The notes beneath the pieces are model-generated. The model worked only from the letters and a program-made list of their open reading frames with translations, was not told where the DNA came from and did not search any database. This document shows positions 1-6,783 of a DNA stretch of 15,618 nt, in pieces. The first letter of the stretch is position 1, and every line of letters starts with the position of its first letter. A program made the translations under genes and the position numbers. The stretch comes from Deltaproteobacteria bacterium (GTDB taxonomy: Bacteria; Desulfobacterota; Binatia; Binatales; Binataceae), in assembly GCA_027403435.1 (NCBI GenBank), contig DAHZDR010000237.1:1-15618 (forward strand), given 5' to 3'.

Positions 1-203
1 GGCCGCAGCGAAAGGTCGAAGACGCGCTCCTGTTCGGTCTCGCCGGTCGCGGCCAGCCGCGCGTCAGCCGCCACGCGCGCCGTTTCGGCGACGCCCGGCG
101 CATCGTCCCCGAACGTCTCCGGCGCTCCGGGCTCCGTGGACGCCTCGGGCGTCTCCGCCGACGGCGCTAAATCATCTTTGCCTTTGCCGCGCTTACTTTT
201 CAC
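1..203 (-). CDS. ruvB: RuvB Holliday junction branch-migration ATPase, N-terminal part only
   Basis: Only the first 67 codons lie in the window; the gene continues past the left edge. RuvB is the hexameric AAA+ motor that, with RuvA, drives branch migration of Holliday junctions in the cytoplasm. Identification rests on position (directly after ruvA, translationally overlapped) and on the last visible residues, VFDLSLRP, which match the conserved stretch just before the RuvB ATPase core (typically followed by a DEFIGQ-type motif, outside the window). The proposed start is a GTG at 201-203 that overlaps the end of ruvA by 11 nt, suggesting translational coupling; the Shine-Dalgarno is weak. 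This gives a roughly 65-residue lead with a basic start (KSKRGKGK) and then an acidic, Ala/Pro/Glu-rich stretch, about 40 residues more than usual. A second GTG at 72-74 would give a normal-length N terminus but has no visible ribosome site. Confidence 0.8.
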   Translation of the reverse strand, partial: MKSKRGKGKDDLAPSAETPEASTEPGAPETFGDDAPGVAETARVAADARLAATGETEQERVFDLSLR

Positions 204-810
204 CGAGCAGCACCGCCAGGGCCTGTCTAATCAGCGCCTCGATACCGTCGCCGGCCGCGCCGGCGACGACCGCTTCGAGCGCGCGCCGCGCCTCGGCCGG
301 TTTGTAGCCAAGATTGACCAGGGCGGAAAGGGCGTCGTCGAGCAAAGCGTTCGCGCCCGCCGCGATGCCGCCGCTCGCCGCCGGCATCGCGGCCACGCTC
401 AGCGCCAGAGCGCCGACGCGATCGCGCAGTTCGCGCACCACCCGCTCCGCGACTTTCGGTCCGACGCCGGGCACCGCGTCGATTCGTTCGACGTCGCCGT
501 TGGCGACCGCGTCCGCCAGATCCTCGGGCGCGAGCACCGACAAAATCGCGAGCGCGAGCCGGGGGCCGACATGCTGAACGCCGAGGAGCAGATCGAACGC
601 CTGTTTCTCCGCGACGGTGGCGAAGCCATAGAGCGCGAGCGCGTCTTCCCGCACCACCTGGCGGATTTCGAGCTCGACCGGCGCGCCGACGCCGGGCGTG
701 CGATAGTAAGTGGTCAACGGCACGAAGATTTCGTAGCCGACGCCGCCGGCCTCGATCACGATTCGGCCCGCTTCACGATTGCGCACGCGGCCCGCGAGCG
801 AAGCGATCAT
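193..810 (-). CDS. ruvA: RuvA, Holliday junction DNA-binding subunit
   Basis: Tetrameric Holliday-junction-binding protein that loads RuvB hexamers and directs branch migration. The 205 residues match the family length. The order is clear: N-terminal OB-fold (about 1-63, starting MIASLAGRV and containing the GVGYEI turn), a middle domain with two helix-hairpin-helix motifs (LLGVQHVGPRLA at 75-86 and VPGVGPKVAERV at 113-124), a flexible linker of about 20 residues rich in Ala and Gly, and a C-terminal domain III (about 157-203, ALVNLGYKPAEA) that contacts RuvB. The ATG at 808-810 overlaps the ruvC stop codon in an ATGA arrangement, so it is probably translationally coupled to ruvC; its own stop lies inside the proposed ruvB start region. 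Confidence 0.97.
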   Translation of the reverse strand: MIASLAGRVRNREAGRIVIEAGGVGYEIFVPLTTYYRTPGVGAPVELEIRQVVREDALALYGFATVAEKQAFDLLLGVQHVGPRLALAILSVLAPEDLADAVANGDVERIDAVPGVGPKVAERVVRELRDRVGALALSVAAMPAASGGIAAGANALLDDALSALVNLGYKPAEARRALEAVVAGAAGDGIEALIRQALAVLLGEK

Positions 811-1349
811 GAGACGCCCGCCGGATGCGGGCGCGCCCGCGCCGCGATGGTCGGGCGGCGCGCCGCGTCAGGCCGGGGCGTGCGCGCGCGGAAGGCGTGG
901 CAGAGCGCGATCGCGAGCGCGTCGGAGGCGTCGTCGCCCAGCGGAAACTCGGGGTCGAGCGTAAGCGTGCGGCGCACCATCTCTTTGACCTGGCGTTTGT
1001 CGGCGCGCCCGTAGCCGGCGATCGTGAGCTTCACGTCGGTCGGATTATATTCGAACAGTTCGATACCGCGTTCGGCCGACGCCAGCATCGCCATCGCGCG
1101 CGCTTCACCCAATTTGAAGGCGCTTTGCACGTTGAGCGCGGCGAAACTGCGTTCGAGGCTGATAACGTCCGGCCGATGGGCGTCGATCCGTTCGAGCAGC
1201 CGGTCATGGATTTCCTTGAGCCGCGCGGGACCGCGCAACGCCACGGCGGGCCGAATCGCTCCGGCGGCGATAAAGCGCGCCGCGCCCGCGCGTTCGATTA
1301 CGCCCCAGCCGCAGATTGCATTTCCGGGATCGATTCCCAGCACCCGCAT
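807..1349 (-). CDS. ruvC: RuvC crossover junction endonuclease
   Basis: Dimeric Mg2+-dependent nuclease that cuts Holliday junctions symmetrically after RuvAB migration. With the start at ATG 1347-1349 the protein has 180 residues and begins MRVLGIDPG. The RNase H-fold acidic quartet is all present: Asp7, Glu66 (SLERSF), Asp140 and Asp143 (DDASDALAIALCH); Phe69 matches the base-stacking Phe of the E. coli enzyme. This start is preferred over an in-frame TTG 48 nt upstream because it has a GAGG ribosome site 6 nt before it and gives the conventional N terminus. The C-terminal 25 residues are Arg/Pro/Ala-rich and beyond the conserved core. It lies 52 bp after yebC and overlaps ruvA by 4 nt. Confidence 0.97.
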   Translation of the reverse strand: MRVLGIDPGNAICGWGVIERAGAARFIAAGAIRPAVALRGPARLKEIHDRLLERIDAHRPDVISLERSFAALNVQSAFKLGEARAMAMLASAERGIELFEYNPTDVKLTIAGYGRADKRQVKEMVRRTLTLDPEFPLGDDASDALAIALCHAFRARTPRPDAARRPTIAARARPHPAGVS

Positions 1350-1401
1350 CTCAGACCTCGGCCGCCGCCCATTTCCGCCGCGGGCCGTCCGGCGCAATCC
1401 C

Positions 1402-2154
1402 CTACGCGGCGGAAAACTGCGCCATTTCCTCGTCGTCCATTTCGAAGTTCGCCGCGACGCCCTGCACGTCGTCGTGATCCTCGAGTTCCTCCATCAACTT
1501 GAGCACCTGCTCGGCCGTATGGCCCGAAACCTTCACGGTGGTTTCCGGCAGCTTGGCGATTTCGGCGTTGGCGATCGCGATACCGGCCCGTTCGAGCGCC
1601 TCGCGCACGGCGGAAAAATTCTCGGGCGCGGTGAGCACCTGATAGCCGTCGGCGTCGCTGGTGACGTCGTCGGCGCCGGCTTCGAGCGCGAGTTCAATCA
1701 GCTTGTCTTCTTCGGCGGCGCCCTTTTCGATCGTGATTACGCCGCGCTTACGGAACATCCACGCGACGCATCCGGACTCGCCGAGATTGCCGCCGTGGCG
1801 CGCTAACATGTGGCGTAGTTCGGCGACCACGCGATTGCGGTTATCGGTGACCACCTCGACGATAATCGCGACGCCGCCGGGACCGTAGCCTTCGTAGGAG
1901 ATTTCCTCGAGGGCGCCGCCGCCGAGTTCGCCGACGCCCTTCTTGATCGCGCGATCGATATTGTCATTGGGCATCGACTGCGCCTTGGCGGTCACAATCG
2001 CCGTGCGCAGGCGGGGATTCGCCCCCGGATCGCCGCCGCCGAGCCGCGCGGCGATCGTGATCTCCTTGATCAACTTGGTGAAGACCTTCCCGCGCTTGGC
2101 GTCGCGGGCGGCCTTTTTATGCTTGATTGAACTCCATTTGGAATGACCAGACAT
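1402..2154 (-). CDS. yebC: YebC/TACO1-family protein
   Basis: Conserved cytoplasmic protein of the YebC/PmpR/TACO1 family, long annotated as a transcriptional regulator; more recent work on family members points to a role on ribosomes in relieving stalled translation. The 250-residue length is typical and the N-terminal signature MSGHSKWSSIKHKKA is diagnostic, followed by family motifs AKAQSMPNDNIDRAIKKG, YEGYGPGGVA and GCVAWMF, and an acidic C terminus. ATG 2152-2154 has a strong GGAGG ribosome site 8 nt upstream. It heads the yebC-ruvC-ruvA-ruvB run, a common arrangement in proteobacteria. Which of the two proposed roles applies here cannot be told from sequence. Confidence 0.96.
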   Translation of the reverse strand: MSGHSKWSSIKHKKAARDAKRGKVFTKLIKEITIAARLGGGDPGANPRLRTAIVTAKAQSMPNDNIDRAIKKGVGELGGGALEEISYEGYGPGGVAIIVEVVTDNRNRVVAELRHMLARHGGNLGESGCVAWMFRKRGVITIEKGAAEEDKLIELALEAGADDVTSDADGYQVLTAPENFSAVREALERAGIAIANAEIAKLPETTVKVSGHTAEQVLKLMEELEDHDDVQGVAANFEMDDEEMAQFSAA

Positions 2155-2198
2155 CGCTTAAGCCTCCGAAGCGCGCACGGCGCCCCTGATTCTGAGCA

Positions 2199-2209
2199 AG
2201 GGTAGCATA
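2199..2209 (-). promoter_or_regulatory. Possible -10 region of the yebC-ruv operon
   Basis: The minus strand reads TATGCTACCCT here, a TGnTAnnnT-like element about 45 nt upstream of the yebC ATG, leaving room for the good ribosome site. The octamer GCTACCCT recurs upstream of the glycosyltransferase gene (6664-6671, minus). There is no convincing -35 box. Suggestive only. Confidence 0.3.
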
Positions 2210-2279
2210 GACGGCGCGGGCGTGGGGAGTCGGCCTGGCGTGCGACTATCGCCAAATTCGCGAAATTGCTTGCCTGGTC

Positions 2280-2288
2280 TGCTATTGT
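2280..2288 (+). promoter_or_regulatory. Extended -10 element upstream of the lipoprotein gene
   Basis: TGCTATTGT: a TGn extension followed by TATTGT (4 of 6 to the -10 consensus), ending 15 nt before the ATG at 2304. No good -35 at normal spacing. If used, the mRNA leader would be only about 8-9 nt. Confidence 0.4.
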
Positions 2289-2303
2289 CCAAGTGGCGCA
2301 GCG

Positions 2304-2819
2304 ATGAAATTCCGGACCGTGATTGCCCTCTTCGCGCTCGGCATCGGCGGATGTTTTTATCCGCCGACCACGACGCCGCCGCCCGTCGCCGACAAGCGGG
2401 CGCGCCTCGCGATTCCATACGATCTCGCGTGGGACGCGGTGCATGCGGTGGTGGCGCGCAACGATTTCAAAATTATCGCCGAGGATCCGAACAACGGCGT
2501 AATCGAAAGCGAAGCCCAAGGCGGATTCAGCCTCAAACAGGCCGATTGCGGCGAATTGCGCACGCTCGCGGCCAAGTACAACGCCAAGCCCAACGCCGAA
2601 GCGACGGCGGTTTACAATTTCGCGGTTAAACCCGACGGCGACGAGGCGAGCCTGGTCACCGTGCAGGCGGTCTATACCGCGGTGCTGCACATCCCGGCCC
2701 GTCCACTGAGCGCCGAGCATTGCATCTCGCGCGGCGTCGCCGAGACCAAATTGCTGCGGGAAATCGAAAAGCAATCGAAGCTCGAGCATCGGCCGAGCTT
2801 CAAGCCGTCCTCCGGCTAA
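2304..2819 (+). CDS. Small secreted lipoprotein of unknown function
   Basis: A 171-residue protein I cannot assign to a named family. Residues 1-16 form a lipoprotein signal peptide (basic MKFR, then hydrophobic core) and the lipobox IGGC puts the lipidated cysteine at position 17, followed by a Pro/Thr-rich tether (YPPTTTPPP). The mature part starts with a segment (IPYDLAWDAVHAVVARNDFKI) resembling the first strand and helix of small NlpC/DUF-type lipoproteins that remodel or sense the envelope; this is a resemblance only. Two further cysteines (in the segments QADCGEL and EHCISRG) could form a disulfide in the periplasm. The ribosome site is weak and a -10-like element lies just upstream. 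The stop codon overlaps the stop of the convergent gene that follows. Confidence 0.85.
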   Translation: MKFRTVIALFALGIGGCFYPPTTTPPPVADKRARLAIPYDLAWDAVHAVVARNDFKIIAEDPNNGVIESEAQGGFSLKQADCGELRTLAAKYNAKPNAEATAVYNFAVKPDGDEASLVTVQAVYTAVLHIPARPLSAEHCISRGVAETKLLREIEKQSKLEHRPSFKPSSG

Positions 2820-3553
2820 CCGCGGCCCGCGCCGGCGCGCGGCCTGACGCCGCGGGGGATGGTCCGGCGAAAGATAATCCATCCGGCGATTCCAAGCAGC
2901 GCATAGGCGGCGAAAGTCGCGGCAAGCGACCACGGCCGGCCGATCGGACCGGTGGTTTCGGCGCGGCGGATCGCGTCGAGGTCGAAGACCGGCGTGGCGC
3001 CGGGCGGCGGCGCCGCGATCCGCTCGATTCGCGCGTCGCGAAAAAAGGCCTTGCCGCGAGTCAGATTCATATAGCCGCCGAGCCGCAGCGCGATATCGAC
3101 ATCCGCGCCGCGTCCGCCCACATGCAGATAGAAACCGATCCGCCGCCAGCCGGTGGTTTCGCGCAGGTCCGGCGACCTGATGCCGTCTTCGAGCACGCTG
3201 ATCGTGGCGCCGGTGAAATATTTCGAGGCGTTTTCGGTGCGCGCCGCGACGCTCGCGTGATACCAGCCGGGGCTGAGCGGCACGGTCTGTAGCCAGCGCG
3301 CGTCGTTGTCTCGATGGGTGTCGATTTCCAGTTCGGCGGGATGTCCTTGACGCGGCGCGATCCACGCATAGGTCGTCGCCGCCGGATCGAGAATCCACGC
3401 GTCGGTGCGCCAGCCGTCGCACGCGGCGCCCGAGCCGCGCCGGAAGTCGCCATTGGTGAGCGGACTCGTGCGGGCCGCGCGCGCCGCCGCGCCCGCGCAC
3501 AGGATTAGCGCGGCCGCCGTCAGCGCCGCGAGGCTTCGTCGGTTGCGCCGCAT
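2816..3553 (-). CDS. Secreted, membrane-anchored beta-sandwich (carbohydrate-binding-like) protein
   Basis: A 245-residue protein with an N-terminal signal peptide (about 1-28: MRRNRRS then a hydrophobic Ala/Leu core ending in AARAARA-like sites), an extracytoplasmic domain of about 150 residues, and one transmembrane helix near 208-228 followed by Arg-rich residues, so the domain should face the periplasm. The domain opens with TNGDF (33-37) and runs through alternating strands with WLQTVPLSPGWYHASVAART, the pattern of galactose-binding-like/CBM jelly-roll modules; the glycan-binding role is inference. The gene starts 11 bp after the stop of the large glycosyltransferase gene, so the two are almost surely co-transcribed. 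GGAG lies directly against the ATG, an unusually tight ribosome site; a TTG 15 nt upstream is an alternative, but the ATG gives a proper signal peptide. Confidence 0.82.
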   Translation of the reverse strand: MRRNRRSLAALTAAALILCAGAAARAARTSPLTNGDFRRGSGAACDGWRTDAWILDPAATTYAWIAPRQGHPAELEIDTHRDNDARWLQTVPLSPGWYHASVAARTENASKYFTGATISVLEDGIRSPDLRETTGWRRIGFYLHVGGRGADVDIALRLGGYMNLTRGKAFFRDARIERIAAPPPGATPVFDLDAIRRAETTGPIGRPWSLAATFAAYALLGIAGWIIFRRTIPRGVRPRAGAGRG

Positions 3554-3564
3554 CTCCGTGCAGT

Positions 3565-6500
3565 TCAAATCCAGTTTCTCAGTCCCGGCCCCTGAAACCA
3601 CATCCGCGCGTAATATCCGGCGCGCGAAATCGGCGTGCCGAGCCATACCGGCATGAAATAGACGCTCGCCGCCGCGGCGCAGCCAAGAAACGCCACGCAG
3701 GTCAGCCGTCCGCACGCCTTGGGATTGCGCACCGTCAACGCCCATCCGGCGGCCAGCGCGATCCAGATCGGGACGCCGCAGAGCGGCCGCAAGCGCGCGG
3801 GCAGGAAGGCCGGATGCATCCCGGACGCGATATGGCCGAGTCCGATCACGATCGGCGCGAACAGCGCGAACATGAAGGCGATCGTCTCCCACCATTCGGC
3901 GTCGCCGCGCCAGCAATCCATCATGGCGCCGCCCAGCGCCAAGTAGCCGAAATATACCGAGGGCAAATAATGATAGAGAAATAATATCCGCCCAATCGGT
4001 ATCCACATCGCGAGAAAGGCGCAATAGCCGATGACGAGAAACGTGCGCGTCAGATCGGGCCGCTCGATCGTCCGGATCAGCGCGATCGTTATCGCCGGTA
4101 TCACGCCCCACCAGAGCACCGGATTTCCGGCGCCCCAGATCGTCGAAACATCGCCGTGGGCGGGGAAATTCTGCCAGTACGCGACCGGCCGCAGCATCAG
4201 CGGCCAGCTCCACCACGGCGAGGCGTAGGGATGGGTCGCGGTGGAAACGCTGTTTTCGTACCACATCACGTCTTTGTAGTAATGGAACAGGTCGCTGATT
4301 CCGCCCCACCAGCCGAGCGCGTAATGCGGCAGGAAGCAGGCGAGATAGAATATCCCGCCCAGCGAACCGAGGATCAGCGCGGCGCCCAGCCCGCGCGCCA
4401 TCCGCACGCGGCGGTCATCGGGAGCCGCGCCAGGGGGAGCCGCGCCAGGCCCGTCCGGACGCATCACGGCGAACAGCGCGAAGCCGCCGGCAAACAAAAA
4501 AACGACCCCCTGCACATAGAGTTTGGAGCCAAGGCAGAGGCCGAGCGAGACGCCCATGCAGACCAGCGTGCGCAGACGGTCGCGCGGATCCGTGTTCTGC
4601 ATCAGCCGGAACAGGAACAGATAAGCAAGCGCGGCAAAGGTGATATAAACGATATCGATTACCGCGATTCGCGAATCGACGATAAAAAAACCGTCGAGCA
4701 TGACAAAGCTCGCCGAGAGCGTCGCCGCCAGCCGCGATTTGAACATCCGCCGCGCCAGCAGGTAGGTGATTCCGACCAGCGCCGTGCCGAGCGTCGCCGT
4801 GCCCAGCCGCCATGCCCATGAATGGTCGCCGAAGAGCATAATGCCGAGCGCGATAAGCAGCTTGGCGAGCGGCGGATGCGGGTCCAGAAAGCGTTCGTTG
4901 CGCAGGTAATGGCGCGCCTGGCCAACGAAATGCACTTCGTCGAAAACCAGTTCCCGGGGATGGCGCAGACGCCAGAAGCGCAGCGCGCCCGCGCCGGCGA
5001 GCAGCGCCAGCAGCGTCAGCGTGTCGCGCGCGCGCCACGGCAACGGCGCGAGAAAATCCGCCGCCGGCGGTCGTAAAGCGACCGCGCGCTTGAACCGATC
5101 GAGCCGCGCGCGAAGCCATTGTTCGGCGCCGCCGGCGACCGCCGGCGCGGCGCTTTCACCAGCGGCGACTTGCGCATCCGCGGGCGCGGCAAGGATGCCG
5201 CGGGCGCGGCGATAGCGCGCGGCGTCGTAGCCAATCACGATCGCGAACACGCCCAGATTCGCGGCCGCCGCCAGCATCGCGACGGCATCCCGCGGGCGCA
5301 TAAAGACGACGGTGCGCAGCACGTGCAGCGCGTAAGTGAGATTCAGCGCGCAACTCAGCGTCAGCAGCCCGAAAATCGCGAGCAGCGCCGGCTCCTCGAG
5401 GGCGAGCGGCGCGGCAAAAACCAGCGCCGCATAGAGATAACGCTCATGCATCCGCGGCGCGAGCATGAAGCATCCGAACAGGGCGATAAAGCAGGCAAAG
5501 AGCAGATTGCGCCGGTCCGGCGCGCGCCACAGAAGCCATCCGGCGTAGAGATAGAGCGGGACCAGCAGACCCATCCCGATCGCGAAGCATGAAACGCCGA
5601 GAAAGGAGGTCGAATCGGGCCGGCGGATTCCGCCAAGCAGCGCCATCAGGTTGAACGCGTTGACCGAAGTTTCGTGATAATAGGCGGCGCCCGACAGATA
5701 CAATCGCGGCAGCCAGTCCCAGCGATGGCCGATTTGAAAGGGCGCCGCGCCTACCGCGATTACCGCGATCAAGCCCAGCGCCGCCCGCCACCAGCGCCGC
5801 GCGTCGAGCTTGAGCAGCGTCCAGACGCCCAGCACCGGCAGCAGCATCAGGCCCTGCGGCTTGATCAGGACGGCCAGGCCCGCCAGTCCCCAGCCGATTT
5901 CGAATTCCCCGTCGAGCATCATCGCGACGCCGAGAAACATCGCGAGCGCCAGCGGCGCGTCTGTCTGGCCCCAAACGACGGAATCGAACAGCATCGCCGG
6001 ATTGAGCGCCACCAGCAGCATCGCGGCCCATGCCGAAAGCGGCCGATTGCTCCGGCGAACGAAGAGGAAAACCGCAAAGGCGAGCAGCCAGTCGCCGATC
6101 AGCGGCGGCGTTTCGATCAGCGCCTTGAGCCACGGACCGCCAACCACGCCGAACGCGCGCGCCGCCGCGCCGGCGGCCCACAGCGCGTACAGATAGCCGG
6201 GAGGATAATCGAGGAAATAATGGGGCGCGTAGAGCCGCGCCGGTCCCGCCGCGGCGAGCCTGAGCGCCCACGCCTCGAAAGTGCCGATATCCGTGGCGAA
6301 GCCGTGCGTAACCAGCAACAGCGGCGCTTTGAGCGCGATTAGGCCGGCGAGCAGGGCCAGCGCTTTGAGCGGGCCGCGGTCGCGCGCCCGCATCAGCGGC
6401 GCGGCCAGCAGCCAGAGCGCATAGATAACGAGCGCGAGCAGCATCACGCCCGCGGCGACGCCCGCGCGCTTGCCGGTGGCGGCGGCCGCGCCGCCGCTAT

Positions 6501-6594
6501 CCGCAAGGGCGTTCGTCGCGAACGCGAGCGTCGCGAACGCGAGCGTCATCCCGTACCGCGCCGCGCGCGGCCTCGCCGAATCCTGTCCGAACAC
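3565..6594 (-). CDS. Double GT-C glycosyltransferase: GT87-like module fused to a PMT (GT39-like) module
   Basis: A 1009-residue polytopic membrane protein with two GT-C halves in one frame. The N-terminal half (about 45-470) carries the early-loop acidic motif ATDIGTFEAWA (100-110), DYPPGYLYALW (129-139) and WGQTDAP (208-214) followed by LIKPQGL, as in GT87-like polyprenyl-phosphate mannosyltransferases. After a hydrophilic linker (about 465-520) the C-terminal half has the PMT catalytic-loop motif FDEVHFV (551-557, Asp552-Glu553), DPHPPLAKLL, and the C-terminal PMT_4TMC signatures THPYASPWWSWPLMLRP (787-803) and YHYLP (874-878). PMT enzymes transfer mannose (or another sugar) from polyprenyl phosphate to proteins or lipids on the outer face of the inner membrane. 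GTG 6592-6594 follows GGAGAAG by 12 nt; an ATG at 6547-6549 would start right at a signal-like helix. Typical PMTs are about half this length. Substrate and sugar are unknown. Confidence 0.9.
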   Translation of the reverse strand: MFGQDSARPRAARYGMTLAFATLAFATNALADSGGAAAATGKRAGVAAGVMLLALVIYALWLLAAPLMRARDRGPLKALALLAGLIALKAPLLLVTHGFATDIGTFEAWALRLAAAGPARLYAPHYFLDYPPGYLYALWAAGAAARAFGVVGGPWLKALIETPPLIGDWLLAFAVFLFVRRSNRPLSAWAAMLLVALNPAMLFDSVVWGQTDAPLALAMFLGVAMMLDGEFEIGWGLAGLAVLIKPQGLMLLPVLGVWTLLKLDARRWWRAALGLIAVIAVGAAPFQIGHRWDWLPRLYLSGAAYYHETSVNAFNLMALLGGIRRPDSTSFLGVSCFAIGMGLLVPLYLYAGWLLWRAPDRRNLLFACFIALFGCFMLAPRMHERYLYAALVFAAPLALEEPALLAIFGLLTLSCALNLTYALHVLRTVVFMRPRDAVAMLAAAANLGVFAIVIGYDAARYRRARGILAAPADAQVAAGESAAPAVAGGAEQWLRARLDRFKRAVALRPPAADFLAPLPWRARDTLTLLALLAGAGALRFWRLRHPRELVFDEVHFVGQARHYLRNERFLDPHPPLAKLLIALGIMLFGDHSWAWRLGTATLGTALVGITYLLARRMFKSRLAATLSASFVMLDGFFIVDSRIAVIDIVYITFAALAYLFLFRLMQNTDPRDRLRTLVCMGVSLGLCLGSKLYVQGVVFLFAGGFALFAVMRPDGPGAAPPGAAPDDRRVRMARGLGAALILGSLGGIFYLACFLPHYALGWWGGISDLFHYYKDVMWYENSVSTATHPYASPWWSWPLMLRPVAYWQNFPAHGDVSTIWGAGNPVLWWGVIPAITIALIRTIERPDLTRTFLVIGYCAFLAMWIPIGRILFLYHYLPSVYFGYLALGGAMMDCWRGDAEWWETIAFMFALFAPIVIGLGHIASGMHPAFLPARLRPLCGVPIWIALAAGWALTVRNPKACGRLTCVAFLGCAAAASVYFMPVWLGTPISRAGYYARMWFQGPGLRNWI
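4420..4449. repeat. 15-bp perfect tandem duplication inside the glycosyltransferase gene
   Basis: Two exact copies of gggagccgcgccagg back to back. It is in frame and encodes a PGAAP-PGAAP repeat in a hydrophilic loop (about residues 716-725) of the PMT half, so it adds length without breaking the gene. Confidence 0.9.
6514..6547. repeat. 15-bp perfect tandem duplication near the start of the glycosyltransferase gene
   Basis: Two exact copies of cgtcgcgaacgcgag (6514-6543) plus the first 4 nt of a third. In frame, it encodes the repeated LAFAT in the first hydrophobic segment (about residues 18-27). Confidence 0.9.
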
Positions 6595-6663
6595 TTACGC
6601 GAACTTCTCCCCGCTGCCGCCGTCCGGCGCCACGATACGAAACGGCGCGGCGGCGTCTCGGGC

Positions 6664-6671
6664 AGGGTAGC
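6664..6671 (-). promoter_or_regulatory. Possible -10 region of the glycosyltransferase operon
   Basis: The minus strand reads GCTACCCT, the same octamer as upstream of yebC, about 70 nt before the GTG start at 6594. The 174 bp between this gene and the divergent esterase holds nothing else recognisable except the esterase -10-like box. Confidence 0.25.
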
Positions 6672-6756
6672 GCACCGGCGGCCGAAGATGAACGCCGGCC
6701 GCGGCGCGCGTTCCGCGGCGGACGGCGCGGGCTGGCGGGCGCGGCCGCGCTCGATC

Positions 6757-6762
6757 TAAGAT
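6757..6762 (+). promoter_or_regulatory. -10-like box of the esterase gene
   Basis: TAAGAT (4 of 6 to consensus) ends 21 nt before the ATG at 6784 and 8 nt before the GGAGG ribosome site (6771-6775), so transcription would begin just ahead of the ribosome site. No clear -35. Confidence 0.35.
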
Positions 6763-6783
6763 GCGCCCTTGGAGGATCGCCGG

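Noticed and set aside
2070..3500. 476-codon minus-strand open frame
   Set aside because: Arg/Ala-rich antisense or off-frame shadow crossing three real genes; no family resemblance.
2816..4309. Long minus-strand open frame of 497 codons that includes the beta-sandwich protein
   Set aside because: Its first half overlaps the glycosyltransferase gene in another frame and reads as Arg-rich shadow sequence; only the part from ATG 3553 has a signal peptide and sensible domain.
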